From: JBGAPI01 sp044221335
Lineage (GTDB): Bacteria > Pseudomonadota > Gammaproteobacteria > Xanthomonadales > Ahniellaceae
Length of the DNA stretch: 37,697 nucleotides
Direction of reading: 5' to 3'
Assembly (NCBI GenBank): GCA_044221335.1
Contig: JBGAPI010000052.1
Span: 1 to 37,697 of the forward strand
Positions 26,384 to 37,637 of this stretch are shown here, one piece after another; position 1 is the stretch's first letter, and each line of letters opens with the position of its first letter. Position numbers and translations under genes: made by a program. The notes below the pieces were generated by a model. That model ran no database searches. It had not been told where the DNA came from and saw nothing but the letters and a program-made list of their open reading frames with translations.

Positions 26384-26767
26384 ATGTTCAGTCACGTGAT
26401 GCTGGGCGCGAACGACGTTGCCGCCTCGAAGAAGTTCTACGACGCCATCCTGGCGGCGCTGGGCTACGAGCCGGGCACGATCGATCCCAAGGGCCGCTGC
26501 TTCTATTTCAACAAGGGCGGCAGCTTCGCCCTGACCCGTCCGATCGACGGCAATCCGGCCAGCCACGGCAACGGCAGCACGATCGGCTTCGCCGCGAAGT
26601 CGACGGCCGACGTCGATGCCTGGCACGCGGCCGGGCTCGCCAGCGGCGGAACCGCCTGCGAGGATCCGCCGGGCATCCGCGAAGGTCTCGGGATGAAGCT
26701 CTACCTGGCCTACCTGCGCGATCCGTCGGGCAACAAGATCTGCGCGATGCACCGCCTGCCGGCGTAA
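26384..26767 (+). CDS. VOC (glyoxalase/bleomycin-resistance-fold) family protein
   Basis: A 127-residue single-domain vicinal-oxygen-chelate protein. It starts MFSHVMLGANDVAASKKFYD and ends AYLRDPSGNKICAMH, the two beta-alpha-beta-beta-beta ends typical of glyoxalase-like proteins. H4 and the C-terminal region are candidate metal-binding sites. ATG 26384 has AGGAG 6 nt upstream. Substrate is unknown; the nearby GST could hint at glutathione-linked detoxification, but the two genes are convergent. Confidence 0.9.
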   Translation: MFSHVMLGANDVAASKKFYDAILAALGYEPGTIDPKGRCFYFNKGGSFALTRPIDGNPASHGNGSTIGFAAKSTADVDAWHAAGLASGGTACEDPPGIREGLGMKLYLAYLRDPSGNKICAMHRLPA

Positions 26768-26770
26768 TTC

Positions 26771-26833
26771 GTAGGGCGGGCATTGCCCGCCATCGCGAGG
26801 TGGTGGGGCAATGGCGCGCGGTGCGCGCCCTAC
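26771..26833. repeat. REP-like palindromic element between convergent genes
   Basis: Left end GTAGGGCGGGCATTGCCCGC begins 3 nt after the VOC stop. The right end, GGCGCGCGGTGCGCGCCCTAC on the plus strand, reads GTAGGGCGCGCACC on the minus strand; its TAG (26830-26832) is the stop codon of the glutathione S-transferase gene. Two hairpins face each other across the gap. Confidence 0.85.
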
Positions 26834-27492
26834 CCGATGCTGTCGAGGAAGGCCGGGACGGGATGCGCGATCGACCGCAAGTAAGCGGCCATTGCTCCGA
26901 CCACCTGCCGCACCGCCGGCCGCCGCGTCATCCGGTCACGCCAGGCCATGAGCCGCGGCGTCTCCGCCGTCATCGGGGCGCCCTTGCGGGCGCCGAACAA
27001 CTGCGCCATGTAGAAGGCGATGTCCGCGTAGGAATAGTCGCTGGAAAGGAATTCGCGATCGCCGAGCGTGACCTCGAGGTCACGATAGAACTGCGCAGCG
27101 GCTTGCTTCGCCGCGATGGCCGCAGGATCGTCCGGCGTGTCATCGAGGCCCATCAACCGGATGACGTGGGGGAAGAAGACCTCGTCGGAGCGGTGCTCGA
27201 GCTGGCGTGCCCGAGCGCGCGCGCCGGGCGCTGTCGGCCAGAGCGCGGGAACGGGGGTCGAGTCCTCCAGGTACTCGAAGATCTGGGTGGAGTCGAACAG
27301 CTCGAGGTCGCCGTCGATCAGAACGGGCACCTGGCGTTTCGGATTGATACGCAGGACTTCGGGATGCTTCGGGTTGTAGCCGTGCTGCTGGCTGAAGGGG
27401 ACCATCTCCAGTTCGAAGGAGATGGTCTTCTCGCGCAACGCGATCTCGACCTTGGCGCCGAACATGCTGAGGGGGCCGGAGTACAGCTTCAT
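26830..27492 (-). CDS. Glutathione S-transferase family protein
   Basis: A 220-residue GST. The N-terminal thioredoxin-like domain contains LYSGPLSMFGAKVEIALREK, the cis-Pro motif RQVPVLIDG and the gamma-glutamyl-binding FDSTQIFEYLED (~65-76). The C-terminal helical domain includes LSSDYSYADIAFYMAQLFGA. It conjugates or reduces substrates with glutathione in the cytoplasm; the specific substrate is unknown. The start at 27492 is the conserved MKLYSGP. It lies downstream of clpB on the same strand but is separated by a hairpin and a repeat, so it is probably transcribed separately. The stop is supplied by a palindromic repeat. Confidence 0.92.
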   Translation of the reverse strand: MKLYSGPLSMFGAKVEIALREKTISFELEMVPFSQQHGYNPKHPEVLRINPKRQVPVLIDGDLELFDSTQIFEYLEDSTPVPALWPTAPGARARARQLEHRSDEVFFPHVIRLMGLDDTPDDPAAIAAKQAAAQFYRDLEVTLGDREFLSSDYSYADIAFYMAQLFGARKGAPMTAETPRLMAWRDRMTRRPAVRQVVGAMAAYLRSIAHPVPAFLDSIG

Positions 27493-27507
27493 GGTCGGGA
27501 GACTCGT

Positions 27508-27580
27508 GTGGGAGGGGCGTCAAACCGGATGCTCCGAGCTCGATGATGCACCAGAGCACCGGGGCTCGCGCCCCTCCCAC
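27508..27580. repeat. Palindromic repeat, GTGGGAGGGGC family
   Basis: The outer arms are GTGGGAGGGGC (27508) and GCCCCTCCCAC (to 27580), with CACCGGGGCTCGCG inside. Related to the copies at 9417 and 19163. It lies between clpB and the GST gene, close to the GST start, so it may overlap the GST promoter region. Confidence 0.8.
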
Positions 27581-27669
27581 AACGGGAGTTGCGCCCCGCC
27601 CTCATCGATTTGAGCCCCTCCGGCATCGGGGCCTGCGCTCGTCGCGACGAGGCCACGGCGCGTGCAAGC

Positions 27670-27693
27670 CTCTCCCCCGCCTGCGGGGGAGAG
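27670..27693 (-). terminator. Strong GC hairpin downstream of clpB
   Basis: CTCTCCCCCGC, a 2-nt centre and GCGGGGGAGAG: an 11-nt perfect inverted repeat ~16 nt after the clpB stop, with no clear T-tract. It is embedded in a CCTCACCC/CTCTCCCC block that is a common dispersed repeat in proteobacteria. A role as transcript end or 3' stabiliser is plausible. Confidence 0.5.
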
Positions 27694-27708
27694 GGCAGGG
27701 TGAGGGGC

Positions 27709-30306
<2,598 letters not shown>

Positions 30307-30379
30307 GGGAGTGCTCCGTCTGGGGCGTGCGGAAGGGGCGGCCTAGCGCCGGCCGTCTCGAATGCACGCGATGGCGGCT

Positions 30380-30407
30380 AGGTGGCGGCGGGGCGCCCGA
30401 ATTCAAC
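30380..30407 (-). promoter_or_regulatory. Candidate heat-shock (sigma32-like) promoter of clpB
   Basis: On the minus strand, GTTGAAT (30401-30407), 13 nt, then CGCCACCT (30380-30387). The E. coli sigma32 pattern is CTTGAAA, 11-16 nt, CCCCATnT, so most but not all positions agree. The -10 lies ~74 nt upstream of the clpB ATG. clpB is a classic sigma32 target, which raises the prior. Confidence 0.4.
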
Positions 30408-30412
30408 CGGGC

Positions 30413-30504
30413 GTAGGGCGGGCACTGCCCGCCTTTGCCTCGCCGCTACGCCTTCACGCTCTTCGATCGGAGCCTTCCGCAAGGGCGCGCGATGCGCGCC
30501 CTAC
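30413..30504. repeat. REP-like palindromic element
   Basis: Left end GTAGGGCGGGCACTGCCCGC; right end GGGCGCGCGATGCGCGCCC then TAC. It sits directly after the stop of the 1781-residue gene (2 nt from its TGA) and just upstream of the clpB promoter, so it separates two same-strand genes. Confidence 0.8.
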
Positions 30505-30506
30505 GG

Positions 30507-33500
30507 TCACTCGAATCCATCCGAGAACATCGGCACCCCGCGCACCGGGTCGGAATCCGTCGACGAGTTGTTGGCGGCGTCGAGCTCGAAGTCGCCGCTG
30601 TTGGCCTCGATGCCGACGCTGTTGTTGACCGTGTCGCCGGCCGCGGCGCTGACCGTGGCCGTGATGGTGTAGCGCAGCGACTGGCCGGCGCCGAGGGTGA
30701 CGAACTCGCTGATCGCGCCGCTGCCCGAGGCGTTCGGGCAGGTGGCGCCGGACAGCGTCGCGCAGGTCCAGGTCATCGCGGTGAGGCCGGTCGCGACACC
30801 GTTCGACAGCAGCGCGTTGGTGGCCCCTAGCGGACCGGCGTTGGCGACGTCGAGCGTGTAGGTCACGGTCGAGCCGGCGATCAGGTAGGACAAGACGTTG
30901 CCGATCGTGACCGAGAGGTCGACACCGCCAGTGACGTCGAGCGACTTGGCCGTCGAGGTCGACACGGCATAGACCGCGCTGCCGCCGTAGCTCGCGGTCA
31001 GGCTGTGGTTGCCGACGGTGAGCGCCGAGGTCGACAGCGTCGCGACGCCGGCGCCGTTGAGGCTGCCGGTGCCGAGCGTCGTGCCGCCGTCGAAGAAGGT
31101 CACCGTGCCGATCGGCGTGCCGACGCTGCCGCCGACCGTCGCCGTCAGCGTCACCGAGCTGCCGACCGTGACGCTGCTCGCCGACAAGGTCAGCGCGGTG
31201 CTGCTCGATGCGAGCGCCACGGTGGCCGTCTGCGCGCCCGAAGTCGACCCGAGGACGTTGGCGTCGCCACCGTAGCTCGCCGTGATGCTGTGGCTGCCGA
31301 CGGCGAGCGAGGAGGTCGAGAAGGTCGCGATGCCGGACCCGTTCAGCGTGCCGGTGCCGAGCGTCGCCACGCCCTCCTTGAAGGTCACCGTCCCGGTCGC
31401 CGTGCCGCTGGTGGCGACCACGGTCGCAGTGAAGGTGACGCTCTGGCCGAAGGTGGACGACGACGGTGCGATGCCGAGGGTGGTGGTGGACCCGGCCTGG
31501 TTGACGGTCAGCGACTGGGCCGGCGAGGTCGATCCGCTGAAGTTGGTGTCGCCGCCGAAAGCGGCGGTCAGGCTCGCGTGGGTGCCGAGGGTGAAGTTCG
31601 ACTTCGTCATCGACGCGACGCCGGAGCCGTTCAGGGTGCCGGTGCCGATGTTGGTGGCGCCGTCGAAGAAGGTGACGGTGCCGGTCGGCGTGCCACCGGC
31701 GCTGGTGACGGTGGCGGTCAGCGTGACGGTCTGCCCGAAGGTCGAGGACGACGGCGACACGCCGAGCGCGGTGCTCGACGAGGCCTGGCCGACGGTCAGC
31801 GACTGGGCCGACGAGGTCGAGCCGTTGAAGTTGCCATCGCCGCCGAACACGGCCGTGAGGCTCGCGTGGGTGCCGACGGTGAAGTTCGACTTGGTCATCG
31901 TCGCGACACCCGCACCATTGAGCGTGCCGCTGCCGATGTTGGTGGCGCCGTCGAAGAAGGTGACGGTGCCGGTCGGCGTGCCCGAGCCCGGCGCCGTCGC
32001 GGTGACGGTCGCGGTCAGCGTGACGGTCTGCCCGAAGCTGCTGCTGGACGGCGCGACGCCCAGCGCGGTGCCGGTGCCGGCCTTGCCCACCGTCAGTGTC
32101 TGCGCCGACGAGGTCGAGCCGTTGAAGTTGGTGTCGGCGCCGTAGGTCGCGGTCAGCGAATGCGCGCCGATCGCCAGCGCCGAGGTCGACAGCGTCGCGA
32201 CGCCAGCCGACAGCGTGCCGGTTCCGAGGTTGGTGGCGCCGTCGAAGAAGGTGACGGTGCCGGTCGGCGTGCCGGAACCCGGCGCCACTGCAGCGACGGT
32301 CGCGGTCAGCGTGACCGACTGGCCGAACACCGAGGTCGACGACGACAGGCCGAGGCCGGTCGTGGTGCTGGCCTTGCTGACCGTGAGCGTCTGCGCCGAC
32401 GAGGTCGAGCCGTTGAAGTTGGTGTCGGCGCCGTAGGTCGCGGTCAGCGAATGCGCGCCGATCGCCAGCGCCGAGGTCGACAGCGTCGCGACGCCGGACG
32501 ACAGCGTTCCAGTTCCGAGGTTGGTGGCGCCATCGAAGAAGGTGACGGTGCCGGTCGGCGTGCCGGAACCCGGCGCGGTCGCGGCGACGGTCGCCGTCAG
32601 GGTGACCGACTGGCCGAACACCGAGGTCGAGGTCGACAGGCCGAGGCCGGTGCTGGTGTCGGCCTTGTTGACCGTGTGCCCCGTCGTCGTGTTGGACGTC
32701 GCGTAGCTGGTCGTCGCCGCAAAGGTCGCCGTGATGGTGGTTGCGCCGGCCGCGGTGAAGCTCATCGCGCACGAGGTCGCGGGGAGCACGATCGAGCAGC
32801 CGCCCGAGGTCGGCGCGGTCACGTTGATCGTGCCGCTGCTCGGCGCGAGCGTGGCGGGGGAATTGCCCGCAACCGACGCGGAGACGGTCACCGACTGGCC
32901 GGTGACCGAGGGATCCGGCGTGTCGCTGGCGATCGAGGTCGTGGTCGCTGCCGGGTTCACGACCTGGACCAGCGTCGTGCTGGTGCTGCTGCCGTAGGTG
33001 GCATTGCCGCCGTAGCTCGCCGTGATGTTGTGGCTGCCGACGGCGAGGCCGTTGATCGCCAGTGCCGCCGAGCCACCCGACAGGACGCTGGTGCCGAGCG
33101 AGCTGGCGCCGTCGAAGAAGGTGACGTTGCCGGTCGGCGTGCCGGAGGCCCCGCTGACGGTGGCGGTGAAGGTGACGCTCTGGCTGAACACGCTGGGGTT
33201 GGCGCTGGAAGCGACCGTGGTCGTGCTCGTCGCCAGCAGGTTCGAGATGTCGGCCTTCCAGGCGGAGCGGCCGTGGGTGAAGGCGTAGATCTCCTTCACG
33301 GCGCCGGCTTTGCGGATCAGCAGGCGCTCGGTGGAGACGTTGGCGAATCCGGTGTTCTCTCGCGCCCAGTTGGCGCCGCCGTCGGTCGTCACGTATACGC
33401 CGATGTCGGTGCCTACGAAGATCTTGGAGCCGTTGTCCGGATCCACGGCGACCGAGTGCGCCGGGGCGTCCGGCAGCGCGGTGCCGCCGGCGCCGCTGAT

Positions 33501-35852
33501 GTTGCTCCAGGTCGCGCCGCCGTCGGTCGTCTTCCAGATGTGGCCGACGCCGAAGGTGCCGTAGACGGCGTAGGCGATCAGTTCGTTGCTGGGGTCGAAC
33601 GCGATGGCGTCGACATAGCCGGTGGCCGGCTGCGCGGAGGCCCACACGGTCGCGCTGGTGGCGGACAGCGCCGCGGTATTGCGGAAGATGTAGCCGCAGT
33701 CGGTGCCGGCCAGCACGCGGTTGGAATTGCCGACCGCGACCGCATGGGAGGTGAACTGCTCGGACGGCGATGCGCTGACGGCGCAGGCGCTGTTGTGGGT
33801 GAGCATGGTCGTGGTGCTGGCCGCGGTCCAGCTGGTGGCATTGTTGGTGGTGCGCCACAGCTGGGCGCCGCTGGTCCACAGGTTGGCCGGCGTGTTCGGG
33901 TCGATGGTGAAGGGATTGATGAACTGGCCGCCGCGGGCGTCGCTGATGCCGCTGGTCGACGCGGCGAAGTTTGCGCCGCCGTTGGTCGACTTGTAGATCG
34001 AGATGTTGGTGAATTCGCCGTACTGGATGTTGGTGTTGGACGAATCCACCGCCACGTAGCCGCCGTCGCCGCCGAGGATCGAGGTCCAGGTGGCCGGGCC
34101 GCCGGCGGTGGTGCCCTTGGTGGTGCCGTTGTCCTGTGCGCCGCCGAAGTAGGTCGAGCCGTCCGGATAGACCGTGCCGTCGTAGTACTGGGTGACCTGA
34201 TAGCCGTTGTTGAGGCTGGCGAAGGTCGCGCCCTTCAATTGCGCGGACGTGGACGGGCAGATGTCGGTCGCCGTCGTGCCCTTGGTCGCGTTCGGGTTGC
34301 TGGTGACAGTGACGCCGCCGTCGTTGCCGTTGTAGAAGCGGGTCTCCGTGGTGCCGTTGTAGTTCGGGTGGTAGGCGATGAAGTGGTGATCGGCATGCGC
34401 ATAGGGGAAGAACGAGGTGCCGATCCACCAGTACGACATCACGCCCCAGCTGACGCCGGCATCGTCCGAGCGGGACAGGTCGATACCGCCGACCCAGAGC
34501 ACGTTGGCGTTGGTCGGATCGACCGCGACCACGTTGTCGTACCAGCCCTGGCCGTAGGTGCTGCCGCCGAGGCAGTTCTTCTGCCGGATGTTCGACAGCA
34601 GCAGCGAGGCTACGTTGGTGGTGCTCGACTGCGCGTCGTACTGCGTGGTCCAGGTACCGCCGCCATCGGTGGATCGGTACACCGCGCGCAGGCCGTCCTC
34701 GAAGTTGCAGGTGAAGCCGGAGGCGGGTGACGAGCAGGCGGCGACCGCGTAGATCGTGTTGGTCGCCGAAGGCGCGATCGCGAGGCTGGTGCGCGCCATG
34801 CCGGTGTTCGACAGCACCGACACGAAGGTGCCGGCGCCGTTGGCGTTGGTGTTGCGGTACACGGCCGCGGTCGGCTTGCTGAAGCTCGCCGAATAGAAGC
34901 TGCCGCAGGCGGCGAACACCGTGTCGGGGCTGGTGGCCGGCTTCACGACGAGGTCGAAGCAGCCGCCGACGTGGCCGGTGGTCTCGACGAACTGGGTCCA
35001 GGTGACGCCGGCGTCGAGCGAGCGCCACACGCCGGTGCGGGTCGCCGCGTAGAGCGTGCTCGCGCTGTTCGGGCTGATGACGATGTCGTTGACGTAGTAG
35101 AAGTTGCTGTTGGCGGTGCTGGTCAGCTGGCTCCAGGTCGCGCCGGAGTCGGTGCTCTTGAAGATGCCGGCGCCGCGGATACCGTCGACGTTGAACGCGC
35201 CCTCGCCGGTGCCGGCGTACAGGGTCGTGCCGCCGGGGGCGATCGCGAGGCTGGCGATGGCGAGGTTGGCCAGCAGGTCGCCGACCGGCGTCCAGGTGGT
35301 GCCGCCGTTGGTCGTCTTCCAGACGCCGCCGCCGGCCGTGCCGGTGTACATGGTCGACGGGGTAGTCGGGTCGAACACCCACGACAGCGTGCGTCCGCCG
35401 ATGTTGCCCGGCCCGATCGCAGTCCACGGCACCGCGTTGGTGGCGTCGGGTGCGTTGGGGTCGCCCTGGCCGGGGCGGCCGGGGCGAGCGCTGGACACCA
35501 GGGGCATCAGCTTCGAATGCTCCATCGCGGCGGCATACAGGCTGTAGTCGAGGCCGCGGCCCTGCTCGCGGGTGGTCACCGGCTGGCGCCGCTTCAGGAA
35601 GTGGGCCAGAGCGCCCTCGGGCTGGTCGGTCGGCTTCGCGAGTGGCTCGGCTTCGGCCTTGGGATCCGCGACCTTGCTGCGCTTCTGGCGGTGGCGCGCC
35701 TCGTCCCGCTCGCGCTGCTCCTCGCTTTCCCCTCGATGACCGCGATGCGGGTCGGAGCCGTAGGCGTGGAGCGAGGTGCTGCCGGCCATCAGCGCGAGCA
35801 GGAACGCTGCGAGGGCGGGCAACGGCGAGTGGACGCGTGACGAGTTCGACAT
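30507..35852 (-). CDS. Giant secreted beta-propeller protein with Ig-like repeats, DUF11-like domain and DGFE tail
   Basis: A 1781-residue exported protein. Signal peptide: PLPALAAFLLALMAGSTSLHA (~10-30). A charged linker (~31-110) follows, then a BNR/Asp-box propeller (~130-860; KTTNGGTTW, KSTDSGATW, RSLDAGVTW, KTTDGGATW) paralogous to the 816-residue protein. Next come eight Ig-like repeats of ~90-99 residues (~875-1640; core FGQSVTLTATV, GTPTGTVTFFDGATNLG, SLTATYGADTNFNGSTSSAQ), then a DUF11-like domain (VDLSVTIGNVLSYLIAGSTV, ANAGPLGATNALL). It ends VPMFSDGFE. Such proteins are usually cell-surface or secreted adhesins; no enzyme activity can be assigned. The start at 35852 fits the signal peptide, but no good Shine-Dalgarno is seen. 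It is divergent from murJ across 225 nt. Confidence 0.87.
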   Translation of the reverse strand: MSNSSRVHSPLPALAAFLLALMAGSTSLHAYGSDPHRGHRGESEEQRERDEARHRQKRSKVADPKAEAEPLAKPTDQPEGALAHFLKRRQPVTTREQGRGLDYSLYAAAMEHSKLMPLVSSARPGRPGQGDPNAPDATNAVPWTAIGPGNIGGRTLSWVFDPTTPSTMYTGTAGGGVWKTTNGGTTWTPVGDLLANLAIASLAIAPGGTTLYAGTGEGAFNVDGIRGAGIFKSTDSGATWSQLTSTANSNFYYVNDIVISPNSASTLYAATRTGVWRSLDAGVTWTQFVETTGHVGGCFDLVVKPATSPDTVFAACGSFYSASFSKPTAAVYRNTNANGAGTFVSVLSNTGMARTSLAIAPSATNTIYAVAACSSPASGFTCNFEDGLRAVYRSTDGGGTWTTQYDAQSSTTNVASLLLSNIRQKNCLGGSTYGQGWYDNVVAVDPTNANVLWVGGIDLSRSDDAGVSWGVMSYWWIGTSFFPYAHADHHFIAYHPNYNGTTETRFYNGNDGGVTVTSNPNATKGTTATDICPSTSAQLKGATFASLNNGYQVTQYYDGTVYPDGSTYFGGAQDNGTTKGTTAGGPATWTSILGGDGGYVAVDSSNTNIQYGEFTNISIYKSTNGGANFAASTSGISDARGGQFINPFTIDPNTPANLWTSGAQLWRTTNNATSWTAASTTTMLTHNSACAVSASPSEQFTSHAVAVGNSNRVLAGTDCGYIFRNTAALSATSATVWASAQPATGYVDAIAFDPSNELIAYAVYGTFGVGHIWKTTDGGATWSNISGAGGTALPDAPAHSVAVDPDNGSKIFVGTDIGVYVTTDGGANWARENTGFANVSTERLLIRKAGAVKEIYAFTHGRSAWKADISNLLATSTTTVASSANPSVFSQSVTFTATVSGASGTPTGNVTFFDGASSLGTSVLSGGSAALAINGLAVGSHNITASYGGNATYGSSTSTTLVQVVNPAATTTSIASDTPDPSVTGQSVTVSASVAGNSPATLAPSSGTINVTAPTSGGCSIVLPATSCAMSFTAAGATTITATFAATTSYATSNTTTGHTVNKADTSTGLGLSTSTSVFGQSVTLTATVAATAPGSGTPTGTVTFFDGATNLGTGTLSSGVATLSTSALAIGAHSLTATYGADTNFNGSTSSAQTLTVSKASTTTGLGLSSSTSVFGQSVTLTATVAAVAPGSGTPTGTVTFFDGATNLGTGTLSAGVATLSTSALAIGAHSLTATYGADTNFNGSTSSAQTLTVGKAGTGTALGVAPSSSSFGQTVTLTATVTATAPGSGTPTGTVTFFDGATNIGSGTLNGAGVATMTKSNFTVGTHASLTAVFGGDGNFNGSTSSAQSLTVGQASSSTALGVSPSSSTFGQTVTLTATVTSAGGTPTGTVTFFDGATNIGTGTLNGSGVASMTKSNFTLGTHASLTAAFGGDTNFSGSTSPAQSLTVNQAGSTTTLGIAPSSSTFGQSVTFTATVVATSGTATGTVTFKEGVATLGTGTLNGSGIATFSTSSLAVGSHSITASYGGDANVLGSTSGAQTATVALASSSTALTLSASSVTVGSSVTLTATVGGSVGTPIGTVTFFDGGTTLGTGSLNGAGVATLSTSALTVGNHSLTASYGGSAVYAVSTSTAKSLDVTGGVDLSVTIGNVLSYLIAGSTVTYTLDVANAGPLGATNALLSNGVATGLTAMTWTCATLSGATCPNASGSGAISEFVTLGAGQSLRYTITATVSAAAGDTVNNSVGIEANSGDFELDAANNSSTDSDPVRGVPMFSDGFE
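30930..33230 (-). repeat. Eight tandem Ig-like domain repeats
   Basis: Tandem units of ~276-297 nt inside the giant propeller protein. The units at ~32104 and ~32395 are offset by 291 nt (97 codons) and share a stretch of ~100 identical nt, then diverge slightly. The neighbouring unit at ~31807 is offset by 297 nt. This points to recent duplication or gene conversion within the array. Confidence 0.85.
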
Positions 35853-36077
35853 GAGCGATGGGGCCGGGGATAAGCCGGCATTCTAGGTCGTCGGTCGTGC
35901 CCGCGCCCCACCTCCGGGCTGAAACTTTCGAAAATTCAACGGTCGGGGTGACGGCGCTCCGGGACCTCCCATGGGCGGCGAAATCGGCGATCGCCCGCGG
36001 TCCCCTCTCCGCGCTGCCCTCGATCCGCCCGCAGCCGGCAATGCCGGCAGCCACCGGCATTGCGTAAGCTCCTGCGG

Positions 36078-37637
36078 ATGAAACTGCTCAAATCGACCCT
36101 CGCGTTCAGCGCGATGACCACGCTGTCGCGGGTGGCCGGCTATGTCCGCGACATGGTCCAGGCCCAGGTGTTCGGCGCCTCGGTCGCGACCGATGCGTTC
36201 CTGATCGCCTACCGCATCCCCAACTTCCTGCGCCGGATCTTCGCCGAGGGCTCGTTCTCGCAGGCCTTCGTGCCGGTGTTCTCCGAGCTGAAGCAGAAGG
36301 GCGACGAGGCGGCGCTGCGTGATCTGCTCGACCACGTCGCCGGTGCCCTCTGCGCCGCGGTGCTGATCGTCACGGCGCTGGGCATCCTGGCCGCGCCGCT
36401 GGTCACGCTGCTGTTCGCGCCAGGCTCGCTGGAGGAGCCGGGCAAGTTCGACCTGACGACGCAGCTGCTCCGGATCACCTTTCCTTATCTCACCTTCATC
36501 TCGATGACCGCGCTCGCTGCCGGCGTGCTGAACAGCTACGGCAAGTTCGCGCTGCCGGCGGCGACGCCGATCCTGCACAACCTGTCGGTGATCGCGGCGG
36601 CGCTGTGGCTGGCGCCGATGCTGGGAATGAGCATCCACGCGCTGGCCTGGGGCGTGCTTGCGGCGGGCATCGTGCAGATGGGAGTGCAGTGGATCGCACT
36701 GGCGAAGCTCGGCGTGCTGCCCCGGTTCCGCTTTCGCCGCGACCATCCCGAGGTCAACCGGGTGCTGCGCCTGATGCTGCCGACGCTGTTCGGCTCGTCG
36801 GTCGCGCAGATCAACCTGCTGGTCGGCACCGTGTTCGCCTCGCTGCTCGCGACCGGCAGCCAGACCTGGCTGTACCTCACCGATCGCCTGCTCGAATTCC
36901 CGCTCGGCATCTTCGGTGCCGCGCTCGGCACGGTCGTGCTGCCGCACCTGTCGCGCCGCCACGCGGCCACCGATCCCGCGGGCTACTCGGCGGCGCTGGA
37001 CTGGGCGCTGCGGATGGCGCTGCTGGTGGCGATCCCGGCGACGCTCGGCCTCGTCACGCTGGCGGTGCCGATCAACGCGACGCTGTACCAGCACGGCAAG
37101 TTCAGCGCCGAGGACACCCGGATGGCCGCGCTCGCGCTGATGGCGCTGGGCTGCGGTCTGCCGGGCTTCATGCTGTCGAAGGTGCTGGCGCCGGCTTTCT
37201 ACGCGCGGCAGGACACGAAGACGCCGGTGAAGTCGGCGGTCGTCACGGTGGTCGTCAACATCCTGCTCAACATCGCGATCACCGGCACCCTGTGGAAGCT
37301 CGCGGTGCACGGAGCGCATGCCGGCATCGCGCTGTCGACCGCGATCTCGGGCCTCGTCAATGCCGCCCAGCTCGCCTGGTACCTCCGGCGCCAGGGGCAC
37401 TACACGCCGGCGGCAGGCTGGCGGAAGTACGGTCTGCAGCTCGGCTTCGCCGGGGCGGCGATGGTCGGGGTGCTGCTGCTGCTGGGTCGCCATGCCGGCG
37501 ACTTCACGGTGATGGCGACCGGGCCGCGGGTGCTGTGGCTGGCGCTGCTGATCGGCAGCGGGGCGTTGACCTTCGGCGTGGCCCTGCTGGCGTCGGGATT
37601 GCGGCCGCGCGACGTGCTGGAGCGGCAGGAACCGTAG
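36078..37637 (+). CDS. murJ: Lipid II flippase MurJ
   Basis: MurJ moves lipid II across the inner membrane for peptidoglycan synthesis. The 519-residue MOP-superfamily protein has ~14 hydrophobic helices and begins KSTLAFSAMTTLSRVAGYVR. Family segments are visible: RIPNFLRRIFAEGSFSQAFVPVF (helix 2), DRLLEFPLGIFGAALGTVVLPHLSR, and FYARQDTKTPVKSAVVTVVVNI. The ATG at 36078 matches the usual start; a TTG at 36060 is in frame but less likely. No rpsT (S20) gene lies on its left, unlike in many relatives; instead the divergent neighbour is the giant propeller gene. The stop TAG (37635-37637) lies in a palindromic repeat. Confidence 0.96.
   Translation: MKLLKSTLAFSAMTTLSRVAGYVRDMVQAQVFGASVATDAFLIAYRIPNFLRRIFAEGSFSQAFVPVFSELKQKGDEAALRDLLDHVAGALCAAVLIVTALGILAAPLVTLLFAPGSLEEPGKFDLTTQLLRITFPYLTFISMTALAAGVLNSYGKFALPAATPILHNLSVIAAALWLAPMLGMSIHALAWGVLAAGIVQMGVQWIALAKLGVLPRFRFRRDHPEVNRVLRLMLPTLFGSSVAQINLLVGTVFASLLATGSQTWLYLTDRLLEFPLGIFGAALGTVVLPHLSRRHAATDPAGYSAALDWALRMALLVAIPATLGLVTLAVPINATLYQHGKFSAEDTRMAALALMALGCGLPGFMLSKVLAPAFYARQDTKTPVKSAVVTVVVNILLNIAITGTLWKLAVHGAHAGIALSTAISGLVNAAQLAWYLRRQGHYTPAAGWRKYGLQLGFAGAAMVGVLLLLGRHAGDFTVMATGPRVLWLALLIGSGALTFGVALLASGLRPRDVLERQEP

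Noticed and set aside
30454..36060. Very long open frames overlapping the giant propeller gene, including a 1241-codon plus-strand frame (31005-34730) and an 1868-codon minus-strand frame
   Set aside because: They are low-complexity Arg/Gly/Asp-rich translations of the same repetitive DNA in other frames. The 1781-aa frame has a signal peptide, Asp-boxes, Ig repeats and a clean C-terminus.
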